Assembly (NCBI GenBank): GCA_031385005.1
Contig: JANNBB010000045.1
Location: 1-64,000, forward strand
Length of the DNA stretch: 64,000 bases
Source: JADKIH01 sp031385005
GTDB lineage: Bacteria; Bacteroidota; Bacteroidia; AKYH767-A; 2013-40CM-41-45
Direction: 5' to 3'
The translations under genes and the position numbers were made by a program. The notes beneath the pieces are model-generated. The model ran no database searches. It was not told the DNA's origin and saw only the letters and a list, made by a program, of their open reading frames with translations. Below, in pieces: positions 54,764-63,721 of the stretch (positions are counted from its first letter, which is position 1; every line of letters starts with the position of its first letter).

Positions 54764-55957
54764 ATGATTGACAGAACAATAGTACACATGGACCTTGATT
54801 CCTTTTTTGTTTCTGTTTCCGTGCTTCAGCGTCCGGCTCTTAGGGGGAAACCTGTTCTTGTCGGAGGAACAAGTGACAGAGGAGTGGTTGCAGCATGCAG
54901 CTATGAGGCCCGGCATTTCGGTATTCATTCAGCCATGCCGATGAAAATTGCCAAAAGACTTTGTCCGGAAGCCATTATTATTCGCGGTGATTATGAAGAG
55001 TATTCGAAGTTTTCAGATGTCATTACTGAAATCATCAAGGAAAATGTGCCGTTGTGTGAAAAAGCATCTATCGATGAATTCTATATAGACTTAACGGGCA
55101 TGGATCGGTTCTTCGGTTGTTACAAGTTTGCTTCGGAACTCAGGCAGAAAATTATCCGCGAAACGCATTTGCCGATTTCGCTGGGTTTCTCGGGAAATAA
55201 AACAGTCAGTAAAGTCGCTACCGGCGAAGCCAAACCCAACGGACAAATCAAAATTGATTTCGGTCATGAGAAAAATTTTCTGGCTCCATTGTCTGTGAAA
55301 AAGATTCCAATGGTCGGCGACAAGACCTATCATCTACTCCGAAGTATGGGTGTGGAAAAAGTTCATACACTCCAAAAAATGCCTGTTGAAATGCTCGAAA
55401 TGGTTTTAGGCGAAAACGGAAACATGATCTGGAAAAAAGCGAATGGAATCGACAACTCTCCTGTTGTTCCTTATCAGGAAAGAAAGAGTATGTCGACTGA
55501 AGAAACTTTCGATACGGATACAATTGATCTGAACAAACTCAATTCCGTTTTTATTTCCATGACTGAAAAACTTGCTTACCAGCTTCGCTCTGAAAACAAA
55601 CTGACGGCATGCATCACTCTTAAAATTCGTTATTCTGATTTCAACACGCACACTATGCAGGCCAGGATTCCATATACGTCCTGTGACCACACACTCATTG
55701 CCAAAGCGAAAGAGCTTTTCGAAAAACTGTTTAATAAGCGCTTGTTAATTCGACTGATTGGAGTGCGGTTTAGTCATCTCGTCGGTGGTGGACACCAGAT
55801 CAATTTATTCGAAGATAGTCAGGAAATTATTCAGCTATATCAGGCCATGGACAGGATTCGCAAACGTTTTGGTGAAAACAAAATTCACAGAGCTGTCGCT
55901 GAGGACTTCAGTCTTCGCTCATTCAACCCATTCAATGGAATTAAAAAAACGATTTGA
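54764..55957 (+). CDS. dinB: DNA polymerase IV (Y family)
   Basis: A 397-residue translesion polymerase from the ATG at 54764 (MIDRTIVHMDLDSFFVSVSVL); a TTG seven codons earlier is open. Metal-binding catalytic residues are intact: D10 in HMDLDSFF and D104-E105 in KASIDEFYIDLTGM. Other motifs: YEARHFGIHSAMPMKIAKRLCPEA, LGFSGNKTVSKVATGEAKPNGQ (fingers and palm), HhH region KKIPMVGDKTYHLLRSMGVEKV, and a little-finger domain. The C-terminus lacks an evident clamp-binding QLxLF, although INLFEDSQE near 345 is a candidate. It ends 2 bp before dnaE, so the two polymerases form one operon. Confidence 0.94.
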   Translation: MIDRTIVHMDLDSFFVSVSVLQRPALRGKPVLVGGTSDRGVVAACSYEARHFGIHSAMPMKIAKRLCPEAIIIRGDYEEYSKFSDVITEIIKENVPLCEKASIDEFYIDLTGMDRFFGCYKFASELRQKIIRETHLPISLGFSGNKTVSKVATGEAKPNGQIKIDFGHEKNFLAPLSVKKIPMVGDKTYHLLRSMGVEKVHTLQKMPVEMLEMVLGENGNMIWKKANGIDNSPVVPYQERKSMSTEETFDTDTIDLNKLNSVFISMTEKLAYQLRSENKLTACITLKIRYSDFNTHTMQARIPYTSCDHTLIAKAKELFEKLFNKRLLIRLIGVRFSHLVGGGHQINLFEDSQEIIQLYQAMDRIRKRFGENKIHRAVAEDFSLRSFNPFNGIKKTI

Positions 55958-55959
55958 AC

Positions 55960-58899
55960 ATGTACTTAAACTGTCATTCTTATTTCAGTTTGAAATACGG
56001 CGTTTTATCACCGGCTGAATTACTGCAGGAAGCCGAACGGATAGGTTGCAAGAAATTGGTGTTGACAGATATCAACAATACTTCGGGGACGTTGGATTTT
56101 ATCCGAAGAAGTAAAAATTCTTCTGTAGAACCTGTAATTGGTATTGACTTCAGAAATGGGAATCAACAACAATTCGTTGGCATTGCAAAAAACAATGAAG
56201 GTTTTTTTGAATTGAATAATTTTTTATCCGGGCATCTTCAATCGAATGAACATTTTCCTTCAGAAGCTCCGGTTTTTGAAAATTGTTTTATCGTTTATAC
56301 TGCAAACCACCCATTTAGAAAATTAGCTGAAAACGAATTCATCGGAATTCGTCCGTCAGAATTAAACCGGCTGATTGTTTCGCCCTGGAGGAATCACCTG
56401 AATAAAATGGTCATCCTCTCCCCTGTTACCTTTAGAAACAGAAGAGATTTCAATGCACATCGTCTCTTGCGTGCTATTTCCAATAACACGTTGTTGAGTA
56501 AATTAAATTTAAAAGAGCAAGGACTTCCGGATGAAATAATGATTCCGGAAAAAGTATTGCGTCAACTCTATGAACAACTTCCTCAGCTAATCAGCAATAC
56601 ACAATTCATATTAGACAACTGCAGCATTTACTTCGAATTCGGAAAAAGTAAAAATAAAAAATTCTATACCGGATCAGAAAAAGAGGATACAACGTACTTG
56701 CTTCAATTGTGTTCGGAAAATCTTCATTACCGTTATCCTCATGCTGATCAAACCATTGTTGATCGTTATGAAAAAGAAATCAAAGCCATAACCGAACAGG
56801 GATTTGCTTCTTATTTTCTGATAAACCGCGACATTGTTAATTATGCCAGGCATAAAAATTATTTTTATGTAGGAAGAGGAAGTGGGGCGAATAGTCTGGT
56901 CGCTTATTTATTGCGCATAACCGATGTCGATCCCGTAGATCTCGATTTATACTTCGAGCGATTCATGAATCCTTTTCGAACGAGTCCGCCGGATTTCGAT
57001 CTCGATTTTTCCTGGAAAGACAGAGACGATGTGATTGCCTATATTTTTCACAAATATGGAAATACACATACTTCTCTGTTAGCCACCTATAGCACTTTTC
57101 AAGAAGATTCTGTGGTCAGGGAATTGGGAAAAGTTTTTGGCTTGCCTAAACAAGAGATCGACGCCATTCAAAAAGAAGGGATACTTAATCAAAATGGAAA
57201 ATATTATTCGCTGATAAAAAAATATGCGTTAATCCTGAACGATCTTCCTTCACACCTGAGTATTCATGCCGGCGGCATTTTGATTTCGGAGAAGCCGATT
57301 CAATATTATACAGCGACTTCATTTCCGCCGAAAGGATTTCCAACAACGCAATTCAGTATGATAGAAGCGGAAGATATTGGATTGTACAAATTTGATATAT
57401 TAAGTCAGCGCGGATTGGGGCATATTAAAGACAGTCTGGAAATAATCGAAAATAATCGTGGAGAAAAAATCGATATTCACGACATCAATCGTTTCAAGCA
57501 AGATGAAAAAATAAAAAAGCATTTACGTGAGGCAACATGTATGGGCTGTTTTTATGTGGAGAGTCCTGCGATGAGGATGTTACTGAAGAAATTAGAAGCC
57601 GACACCTATCTCGGACTAGTCGCTGCCAGTTCGATCATTCGTCCGGGTGTGGCCTCATCAGGAATGATGCGCGAATATATACTTCGATCGAAAAGATTAC
57701 CGGCTTCGTTCCAGACGCCACCGGAAATGTATGAAATATTGAAAGAAACATTTGGCGTGATGGTTTACCAGGAAGATGTGATTAAAGTAGCCCATTATTT
57801 CGCCGGACTCACTTTGGGTGAAGCTGACATGCTCCGCAGAGGGATGAGTGGGAAATATCGTGGACGGGAAGAATTTGCACAAGTGCGTGAAAAGTTTTTC
57901 AGCAATTGCAATCAACGTGGATACAAGGAAGAAACAACCCGTGAAGTATGGAGACAGATTGAGAGTTTCGCGGGATATGCGTTCTCAAAAGGACACAGTG
58001 CTTCTTATGCAGTAGAAAGTTATCAGAGTTTATTCCTGAAAGCTTATTTTCCGAGAGAGCACATGGTGGCAGTGATTAATAACTTTGGCGGCTTTTACAA
58101 TACAGAATATTATTTTCACGAAGCGCGAATGAATGGAGCGGTGATTCATGCTCCGGATATCAATAAAAGTGATTACCTGACTTGTATAGATGGCATTGAT
58201 ATTTACGTTGGATTTATTCATCTGGCGGAATTTGAATCGAAGGTTGCGGAGAATATATTAGCGGATAGGAAAAATTACGGTCTATATACAGGACTGGAAG
58301 ATTTAATGAAACGTGTTTCCATTTCGCTTGATCAACTGAGAATTCTTGTTCGAATCGGTGCTTTTCGTTTCACCGACATGACTAAAAAGGAATTACTCTG
58401 GGAAATTCATAAAATACTTGGGAAAAAAATCAAGACTGAAAAAGTGAATGAACTTTTCGAAGTAGTTAAAAATAAATTTACGATCCCCCCGCTTCATTAT
58501 CACCAACTGGACGATGCGTTTGATGAAAAAGAAATATTGGGATTTTCAATCAGTTCTCCTTTTGAACTGCTGAAAGAAAATCTTTCTACAAATATAAGTG
58601 CAGCAGATTTAAAAACGAATTCAGGAAAAGTAATTGAAATTTCCGGTTACCTGGTGACTGTCAAATACACGCGCACTAAACATGGAGAAAGAATGATGTT
58701 TGGAACCTTCATCGATATACAAGGGCGATTTTTTGATACCACACATTTTCCAAAAGTATGTATTGAATTCCCTTTGAGAGGGAAAGGTTGTTATCTCATT
58801 CGGGGAAAGGTTGCTGAAGAATTCGGATTTTTCAGTTTGGATGTAATTAGTTTACAGTTGTTGGAAAACTTAACGTTGGAGGCGACTTTAAATAATTAG
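55960..58899 (+). CDS. dnaE: DNA polymerase III alpha subunit-like, short form (DnaE2-like)
   Basis: A 979-residue C-family polymerase. The ATG at 55960 starts MYLNCHSYFSLKYGVLSPAEL, a PHP domain whose first metal residues are altered (NCH where active PHP has HxH), so proofreading is unlikely. Palm catalytic residues D347 and D349 (in PDFDLDF) and D479 (in KFDILSQRG) are present, as are GRGSGANSLVAYLLRITDVDPV and GYAFSKGHSASYAVESYQS. An OB fold closes the protein at about 880-975 (ISGYLVTVKYTRTKHGERM). It is shorter than replicative DnaE (about 1160) and lacks the tau-binding end. With dinB directly upstream this looks like a damage-tolerance cassette. Confidence 0.9.
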   Translation: MYLNCHSYFSLKYGVLSPAELLQEAERIGCKKLVLTDINNTSGTLDFIRRSKNSSVEPVIGIDFRNGNQQQFVGIAKNNEGFFELNNFLSGHLQSNEHFPSEAPVFENCFIVYTANHPFRKLAENEFIGIRPSELNRLIVSPWRNHLNKMVILSPVTFRNRRDFNAHRLLRAISNNTLLSKLNLKEQGLPDEIMIPEKVLRQLYEQLPQLISNTQFILDNCSIYFEFGKSKNKKFYTGSEKEDTTYLLQLCSENLHYRYPHADQTIVDRYEKEIKAITEQGFASYFLINRDIVNYARHKNYFYVGRGSGANSLVAYLLRITDVDPVDLDLYFERFMNPFRTSPPDFDLDFSWKDRDDVIAYIFHKYGNTHTSLLATYSTFQEDSVVRELGKVFGLPKQEIDAIQKEGILNQNGKYYSLIKKYALILNDLPSHLSIHAGGILISEKPIQYYTATSFPPKGFPTTQFSMIEAEDIGLYKFDILSQRGLGHIKDSLEIIENNRGEKIDIHDINRFKQDEKIKKHLREATCMGCFYVESPAMRMLLKKLEADTYLGLVAASSIIRPGVASSGMMREYILRSKRLPASFQTPPEMYEILKETFGVMVYQEDVIKVAHYFAGLTLGEADMLRRGMSGKYRGREEFAQVREKFFSNCNQRGYKEETTREVWRQIESFAGYAFSKGHSASYAVESYQSLFLKAYFPREHMVAVINNFGGFYNTEYYFHEARMNGAVIHAPDINKSDYLTCIDGIDIYVGFIHLAEFESKVAENILADRKNYGLYTGLEDLMKRVSISLDQLRILVRIGAFRFTDMTKKELLWEIHKILGKKIKTEKVNELFEVVKNKFTIPPLHYHQLDDAFDEKEILGFSISSPFELLKENLSTNISAADLKTNSGKVIEISGYLVTVKYTRTKHGERMMFGTFIDIQGRFFDTTHFPKVCIEFPLRGKGCYLIRGKVAEEFGFFSLDVISLQLLENLTLEATLNN

Positions 58900-58912
58900 G
58901 GGAGAGAAAATT

Positions 58913-58999
58913 TTACCATGGAGGCACGGAGAACATGGAGTTTCACGGAGAGTATCTTAATCTCCGTGAAACTCCGTGTCCTCCGTGCCTCAGTGGTAA
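58913..58999. repeat. Large imperfect hairpin between convergent genes
   Basis: The arm 58913-58951 (containing GAGGCACGGAG and GAGTTTCACGGAGA) pairs with 58961-58998 (TCTCCGTGAAACTCCGTG...GTGCCTC) over about 38 bp with four mismatches and a 9-nt loop. It consists of CACGGAG-type repeats of a kind often seen in intergenic DNA of this phylum. It could act as a terminator in both directions for dnaE and the barrel gene. Confidence 0.8.
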
Positions 59000-59142
59000 T
59001 TTTTAAAAAAGATAAGCGTCACGGAGTATGCAAATTATATCGCAAACCTTATCAATCTACCTGCCATTATTTTTAAAACATAAAAATTTCAAGGAGTCGA
59101 AAAGCCATTCAGTGTGTTTAAACAACCCACTCTTTCGTAAAA

Positions 59143-60738
59143 TTAATTTAACATGTAAGCGACTCCAAATAAAACTCCGGTAGAAAAATATTTTTGCTTT
59201 ACCCCATAATCGTTTTCAAAAACAGAATTCAGATTAGACCGAATTTGAGGTCGCAAAACAAGCTTAGCTTTGCCGCTGAAACGATAATAGAAATCCGCAC
59301 TTAAACGTGCATTGAATAAATACCTTCTAAAAGTTTTTATATCGCTTAACGATTCAATACCCTTTCCATCGGTACGGAGATAATGTCCATTTTGAGTGGT
59401 CAACAGTGCCGGAGCTACTCCCCCACTGATACCAAAACCGACACGTCCGCGATTAAGGCAATAGGAAATTTCGATTGGAAGTTCTAAGTAATAGGAATGA
59501 TTGACACCATTGGTTTTGGCAATTTCTTCATCGTATTTGTATTCCTCTATTGTATCTCTGACAACTACAAAGCTACTGTCCTGAATTTGTCTGATCGTTT
59601 GCAGCAACAATTGGTTTCCGGTAATATATGCAGTATCAATATCTACATAATTTGTAATAAAAGTATTCCAACCTGACGTTTCAGTAATTGTTGGCTGAAT
59701 ACTGAATGGATAGTAATTTGTCCTTTCTCCATAGGCGGCATATTCAACACCCATACTTAAAGAAAGTGATTTATAAGTAGCTGAAACAGCTATACCAATG
59801 GAAGGAGCAACAATTGCATCTTCTTCATTTTTACGATGTAATAAATAATTATTCCAGTCACTGTTCAGCTCCAAGGATTTGCTGATAGAATGAATTCCGC
59901 CAGTCAAGGATGCTTCCCATGCAAGAGGGTTGTTGTGAGAATTTTTAATGACTTTGGGCCATGATTTTTCTTCTGCATTTTCCAATTTAGATTTTACCGG
60001 CAAAGAAGAAGCGAAAGTATTAAGAAGTGTGATACCGGAAGTGAGCATTAAATCTGTTTCCTTAATATTATCTGCAGGTTGGTTGTATGCTGTTCTTGTT
60101 TCAAATGTATTATCTGCCTTATTATTCTTTGGAGTAACAACCAAATCCATTTCATTTTTATGCTTAACTGAGTTTTCAGAATGAATAGTGTTGGGCTTTG
60201 AGGAATTCAACGTTTGAGTATGAACTACTGCACTAACTGCCTCCAGATTAGAATTCGAAGTTGATTTTTGCTTGACTGATTTACCTTCGTCATTCAAATT
60301 TTCCTTGTTAATTTTCGAATTAGAATTACTGACATTTTCTTTTGTAGCAACTTGTTTTGCAGAAACAACGGTAGTTGAATTTGCCTGTGTATTGTTTTTT
60401 TTATTGCTTTTTAGACCAACCTGATCACTAGTATTTCTATCGCTCACTAATGGAGTGTTTGTTGAATTTGAAACGACGGTGCTTTTAGTTTTTATTTCAT
60501 CCGCCTGATTGATGCTTTTGGTAGAACCGGGGGTTTGTTGAATTTCATTAGAAAGATTTTGTTTATAATCAGGATTTTTCTTAGCGGGAATAAAAAATAA
60601 TCCCAACAAGATTAATGTCGGAACAGAAATAAAAAGAAGTATTCTTCTCAGCTTTTTCGTCCTGAAATGTTTGTCGATTAATTTTTCCGCAGCATTCCAC
60701 GATTGGTTTGCATCGGGTATATTATTATTTTCCATCAT
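59143..60738 (-). CDS. Membrane-anchored protein with outer-membrane barrel-like C-terminus (putative anti-sigma partner)
   Basis: A 531-residue protein. Residues 1-32 are short, hydrophilic and basic at the end (NQSWNAAEKLIDKHFRTKKLRR), followed by one membrane helix at about 33-51 (ILLFISVPTLILLGLFFIP). A Ser/Thr/Asn/Lys-rich linker spans about 55-270. Residues about 275-531 are alternating beta strands (AWEASLTGGIHSISKS, SLSMGVEYAAYGERTNYY, RVGFGISGGVAPALL, GVLFGVAYMLN) of the PorT/OmpA-barrel type. The ATG overlaps the sigma factor stop (ATGA), so translation is coupled. I infer that the N-terminal part holds the sigma factor; this is not shown. Confidence 0.7.
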   Translation of the reverse strand: MMENNNIPDANQSWNAAEKLIDKHFRTKKLRRILLFISVPTLILLGLFFIPAKKNPDYKQNLSNEIQQTPGSTKSINQADEIKTKSTVVSNSTNTPLVSDRNTSDQVGLKSNKKNNTQANSTTVVSAKQVATKENVSNSNSKINKENLNDEGKSVKQKSTSNSNLEAVSAVVHTQTLNSSKPNTIHSENSVKHKNEMDLVVTPKNNKADNTFETRTAYNQPADNIKETDLMLTSGITLLNTFASSLPVKSKLENAEEKSWPKVIKNSHNNPLAWEASLTGGIHSISKSLELNSDWNNYLLHRKNEEDAIVAPSIGIAVSATYKSLSLSMGVEYAAYGERTNYYPFSIQPTITETSGWNTFITNYVDIDTAYITGNQLLLQTIRQIQDSSFVVVRDTIEEYKYDEEIAKTNGVNHSYYLELPIEISYCLNRGRVGFGISGGVAPALLTTQNGHYLRTDGKGIESLSDIKTFRRYLFNARLSADFYYRFSGKAKLVLRPQIRSNLNSVFENDYGVKQKYFSTGVLFGVAYMLN

Positions 60739-61316
60739 TGTAAAACAGAATTATTCATTGCTACTTTTTTTTTCACATCCTGCTGAAGCAAATCTTGCAA
60801 TCTTTTTTTTGCATTGTGCAGGTGTGCTTTGGATGTTCCGGATGATATCTTAAGCATTTTTCCGATTTCATCATGACCATAGCCATCGACAACAAACAGA
60901 TTAAATACAGCACGATTCATTACGGAGAGTTGATTAACAGCCTGCATAATTTCTTCCAGCTTTTCCTTTTCAGCAGCAGGGTCGAATGCAGGGTGTAGAA
61001 AATCATCTTCACCTAAATCGCGGTAATCGATGTTTTCTCTGTGTTTGGAATTTTTTCTGAACTCGTCGATGATGTGATTGATAGCAATCCGTCGCGTCCA
61101 CAATTCAAAGGGAACAGATTCTTTTTTCAGGAAGCTGTCCATGTTGCGAATGATTTTCAGAAAAATATAATTAAGAGAAGACTGAACATCATCTACATTC
61201 ACATAATATCGCCTACAAACAGAAACAAGGAAAGGAAAGCACATATGATAGAGTTCATAGTGTGCTTTCCTGTCATCCTTTCGGCATCTCTCGAGAAGCT
61301 CTGTAGTAGGTTTCAT
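60735..61316 (-). CDS. ECF-type RNA polymerase sigma factor
   Basis: A 193-residue sigma-70 family protein with only regions 2 and 4. Region 2 spans about 15-95 (ELYHMCFPFLVSVCRRYYVN, SFLKKESVPFELWTRRIAINHIIDEFRK); region 4 about 125-180 (MQAVNQLSVMNRAVFNLFVVDGYGHDEIGKMLKISSGTSKAHLHNAKKRLQDLL). The MNRAVFNLFVVDGYGHDEI pattern is typical of Bacteroidota ECF factors that pair with a membrane anti-sigma. It is followed with a 4-bp overlap by the membrane-anchored barrel-like gene, and preceded by the PKD gene, a hairpin lying between. Confidence 0.93.
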   Translation of the reverse strand: MKPTTELLERCRKDDRKAHYELYHMCFPFLVSVCRRYYVNVDDVQSSLNYIFLKIIRNMDSFLKKESVPFELWTRRIAINHIIDEFRKNSKHRENIDYRDLGEDDFLHPAFDPAAEKEKLEEIMQAVNQLSVMNRAVFNLFVVDGYGHDEIGKMLKISSGTSKAHLHNAKKRLQDLLQQDVKKKVAMNNSVLQ

Positions 61317-61320
61317 TTTT

Positions 61321-61353
61321 AAAATAAAAGGGAAGAGGCCGTTTGCCTCTCCC
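61321..61353 (-). terminator. Hairpin between the PKD gene and the sigma factor gene
   Basis: On the minus strand GGGAGAGGC (61353-61345) pairs with GCCTCTTCCC (61339-61330) with one bulge, followed by TTTTATTTT. It has the shape of an intrinsic terminator for the PKD gene, yet lies only 14 bp before the sigma factor ATG. Confidence 0.7.
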
Positions 61354-61378
61354 TCTTACAAACTTAACGTGAAAACAG

Positions 61379-63721
61379 TTAATTCTTAATAATACTTTGA
61401 TAGCTTCTAGTACCGCTGTTGAAAGTTACTTCAAGCAGGTAGGTACCTTTTGCTATTCCGTTAATATTGATGACACCATCGAAGCCATTCAGACTTCCGA
61501 CAAGGACTTCCGAACCCTGTAAAGAGAGAATTCGATAAGCGGACACTTTTTCAGAGGATGAAGTCACGCTTAAATGAATTTCTGAACTGGCAGGATTCGG
61601 ATAGGCCCTGAAGGATAGAGGGGATTGAATTTCATTCACGCCCGTCAGCATGGAAGGGGATAGAATATTTATGGTGAATCCCTGTAGAGTTTTGAAAACA
61701 TTACCTAATGAATCTACAGAGAGTGTGTCGCAATAAGTACTTGTACAACCGTTAGCATCAGAAACAGTGAGGCACAAATTATAATTACCGGTTGTTGTAT
61801 AATAATGTGAAGGGTATGGCTGATTATCGGAAGTACCATCACCGAAATCCCAAAGGAAATTCAAATTTAATCCGCTGGAAAGATTTACGATGGAAACCTG
61901 ATAAGGAGCTAACTGTACTGTGGCGAAGAAGGCCTGGCATCCGCCTGATGGATTACCCGGAATGGTATCAACAGTTACGGGAGAACAGAATTGATCGACG
62001 CAATTTCCGGAGGTAACTGTCAGACAAGCCATGTATGTACCCGGATTTGTATAAGTGTGCTGAGGGAATCGTACGGCAGAAGTTGTATTGTCTCCAAAGT
62101 CCCATGCATAAGTAGTAGCGGAATTATTACCGAGAGATAAATCGATGAAGTATGCATCAAGTCCAAGTGTAGTAGCAAAGAAAGATGACTGGCAAAAAGT
62201 TGGACCTATGCCGACTGTAACTGTCACACAAGTCTGGCAAATTATGTTTTGCGCAGTGTCTCTCTCGATGGCACAAACCTGATAAACACCCGGTGTAGCA
62301 AAAACGTGACTGACTACATCACCTGTTCCCATGCTGCCATCATTAAAGTCCCAAATCACTGTTGAGGAAGGAGAATTTACATACAATGCGAAAGTAAAAC
62401 TATTGGTAGTACCGGAATCAGGGGCAAAAGCGATGAGGCAATTTCCGGATCCTCCTGTACTAACAGTTACCCATTGGCTGCTTGAACAAATTACACCACT
62501 TGAATTACTTGTTTGAACAACTACTAAATAAGTACCGGCTACCGCATAGGTATGCGATGGATTAAAACCTGTACCTGTTGAACCATCACCAAAATCCCAT
62601 AAAACACTTGTCACAGCTGAGTTTATTATAACAGAATAATCAATTGTTAAACTATTTAAAGGATTTGTGGAAGCAGTAATATTGCATCCAAAAACTTGTC
62701 CGGCCGTGACCATGTTACAGGAAGAACAAATAACAACACCGGCTGAATCACTTTCATACATACAAACTAAAAAATTTCCTCCGTTTACATAAGAGTGCGT
62801 AATAGAGTCACCGGTTCCGGTGCTTCCATCACCGAAGTCCCAACTGATAGTTGTAGATGAAGGTGCAGGAGTAGATCGGAAAGCATTGAACTCAAAAGAA
62901 TTCAACGTATTCGGATAGGGTGTAAATGAAAAATTGCAAATGCCGGATTGGTTTCCAACAACAACAATGTCGGTAAATGTACATATGGCTCCGAAAACAT
63001 CTGTAATGATAACGGTAACAACATACGTACCCGGAGAAGAATAAGTATGGGACACCTGAGCGCCTGTGCCTGTGGCACCATCACCAAAGTCCCAGTTATA
63101 GATAGCGCCGGAAGTAGCGGTAGCGGTAAAGTCAAAAGTCGAATTTGAAGCAGGATTTGAGGTAGCAGTGAAAAAACAATTATTGGGAACAACTGTTACC
63201 GTCTGACAAGAAGTGCAATAAACGGTGGAAGTAGATGAGTCAACAAGTGATAAGCAAACAATGTAGTTACCGGGAGCAGTATAGGTATAGGTTACGAAAT
63301 CTCCAAATAGAATACTACCATTTCCCATATCCCACTGTGCAAGATAACCCGGACTTCCTAAATTTTGAAAAGTAAAAACAGAAGGAGATTGGTTAAAATA
63401 GTTAAACGAACAGGTAGTCGAGCTTTGATATGAAACAGAATCACATGAAACGCAAACAATGTTGTTTAATACATCGGATATTGTACAACAAACGAAAACA
63501 GGCATGGGACTATTGTATGCATGTGTAGGTGTGGCTTGAGTACTGGTATTTCCATCACCAAAATCCCAGCTAAACAGGTATTGGTTTACAGGGAAACTAG
63601 GATTGGGCGCGAAACTGACAAGGGTTGTTCCCGGATTGGTAGAATAGGTAAAGTTGCAATTTTGTGAATTTGCACGGAATGAAAATAGAATAAGTAAAAG
63701 GAAGAATAATTGTTTTTTCAT
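61379..63721 (-). CDS. T9SS type A protein with eight PKD domains
   Basis: A 780-residue secreted protein: signal peptide MKKQLFFLLLILFSFRANSQ, then eight PKD-type beta domains recognised by WDFGDG-like cores (WDFGDGNTS, WDMGNGSIL, WDFGDGATG, WDFGDGSTG twice, WDFNDGSMG, WDFGDNTTS, WDFGDGTSD), most with a paired cysteine in an xxCxxC-type strand (VCVSCDSV, VYCTSCQTV, VICSSCNMV). The last 75 residues are a Por secretion tail (FRAYPNPASSEIHLSV, IAKGTYLLEV, YQSIIKN). PKD proteins act in surface adhesion or polymer binding. It leads the ECF sigma/barrel genes on the same strand. Confidence 0.92.
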   Translation of the reverse strand: MKKQLFFLLLILFSFRANSQNCNFTYSTNPGTTLVSFAPNPSFPVNQYLFSWDFGDGNTSTQATPTHAYNSPMPVFVCCTISDVLNNIVCVSCDSVSYQSSTTCSFNYFNQSPSVFTFQNLGSPGYLAQWDMGNGSILFGDFVTYTYTAPGNYIVCLSLVDSSTSTVYCTSCQTVTVVPNNCFFTATSNPASNSTFDFTATATSGAIYNWDFGDGATGTGAQVSHTYSSPGTYVVTVIITDVFGAICTFTDIVVVGNQSGICNFSFTPYPNTLNSFEFNAFRSTPAPSSTTISWDFGDGSTGTGDSITHSYVNGGNFLVCMYESDSAGVVICSSCNMVTAGQVFGCNITASTNPLNSLTIDYSVIINSAVTSVLWDFGDGSTGTGFNPSHTYAVAGTYLVVVQTSNSSGVICSSSQWVTVSTGGSGNCLIAFAPDSGTTNSFTFALYVNSPSSTVIWDFNDGSMGTGDVVSHVFATPGVYQVCAIERDTAQNIICQTCVTVTVGIGPTFCQSSFFATTLGLDAYFIDLSLGNNSATTYAWDFGDNTTSAVRFPQHTYTNPGTYMACLTVTSGNCVDQFCSPVTVDTIPGNPSGGCQAFFATVQLAPYQVSIVNLSSGLNLNFLWDFGDGTSDNQPYPSHYYTTTGNYNLCLTVSDANGCTSTYCDTLSVDSLGNVFKTLQGFTINILSPSMLTGVNEIQSPLSFRAYPNPASSEIHLSVTSSSEKVSAYRILSLQGSEVLVGSLNGFDGVININGIAKGTYLLEVTFNSGTRSYQSIIKN

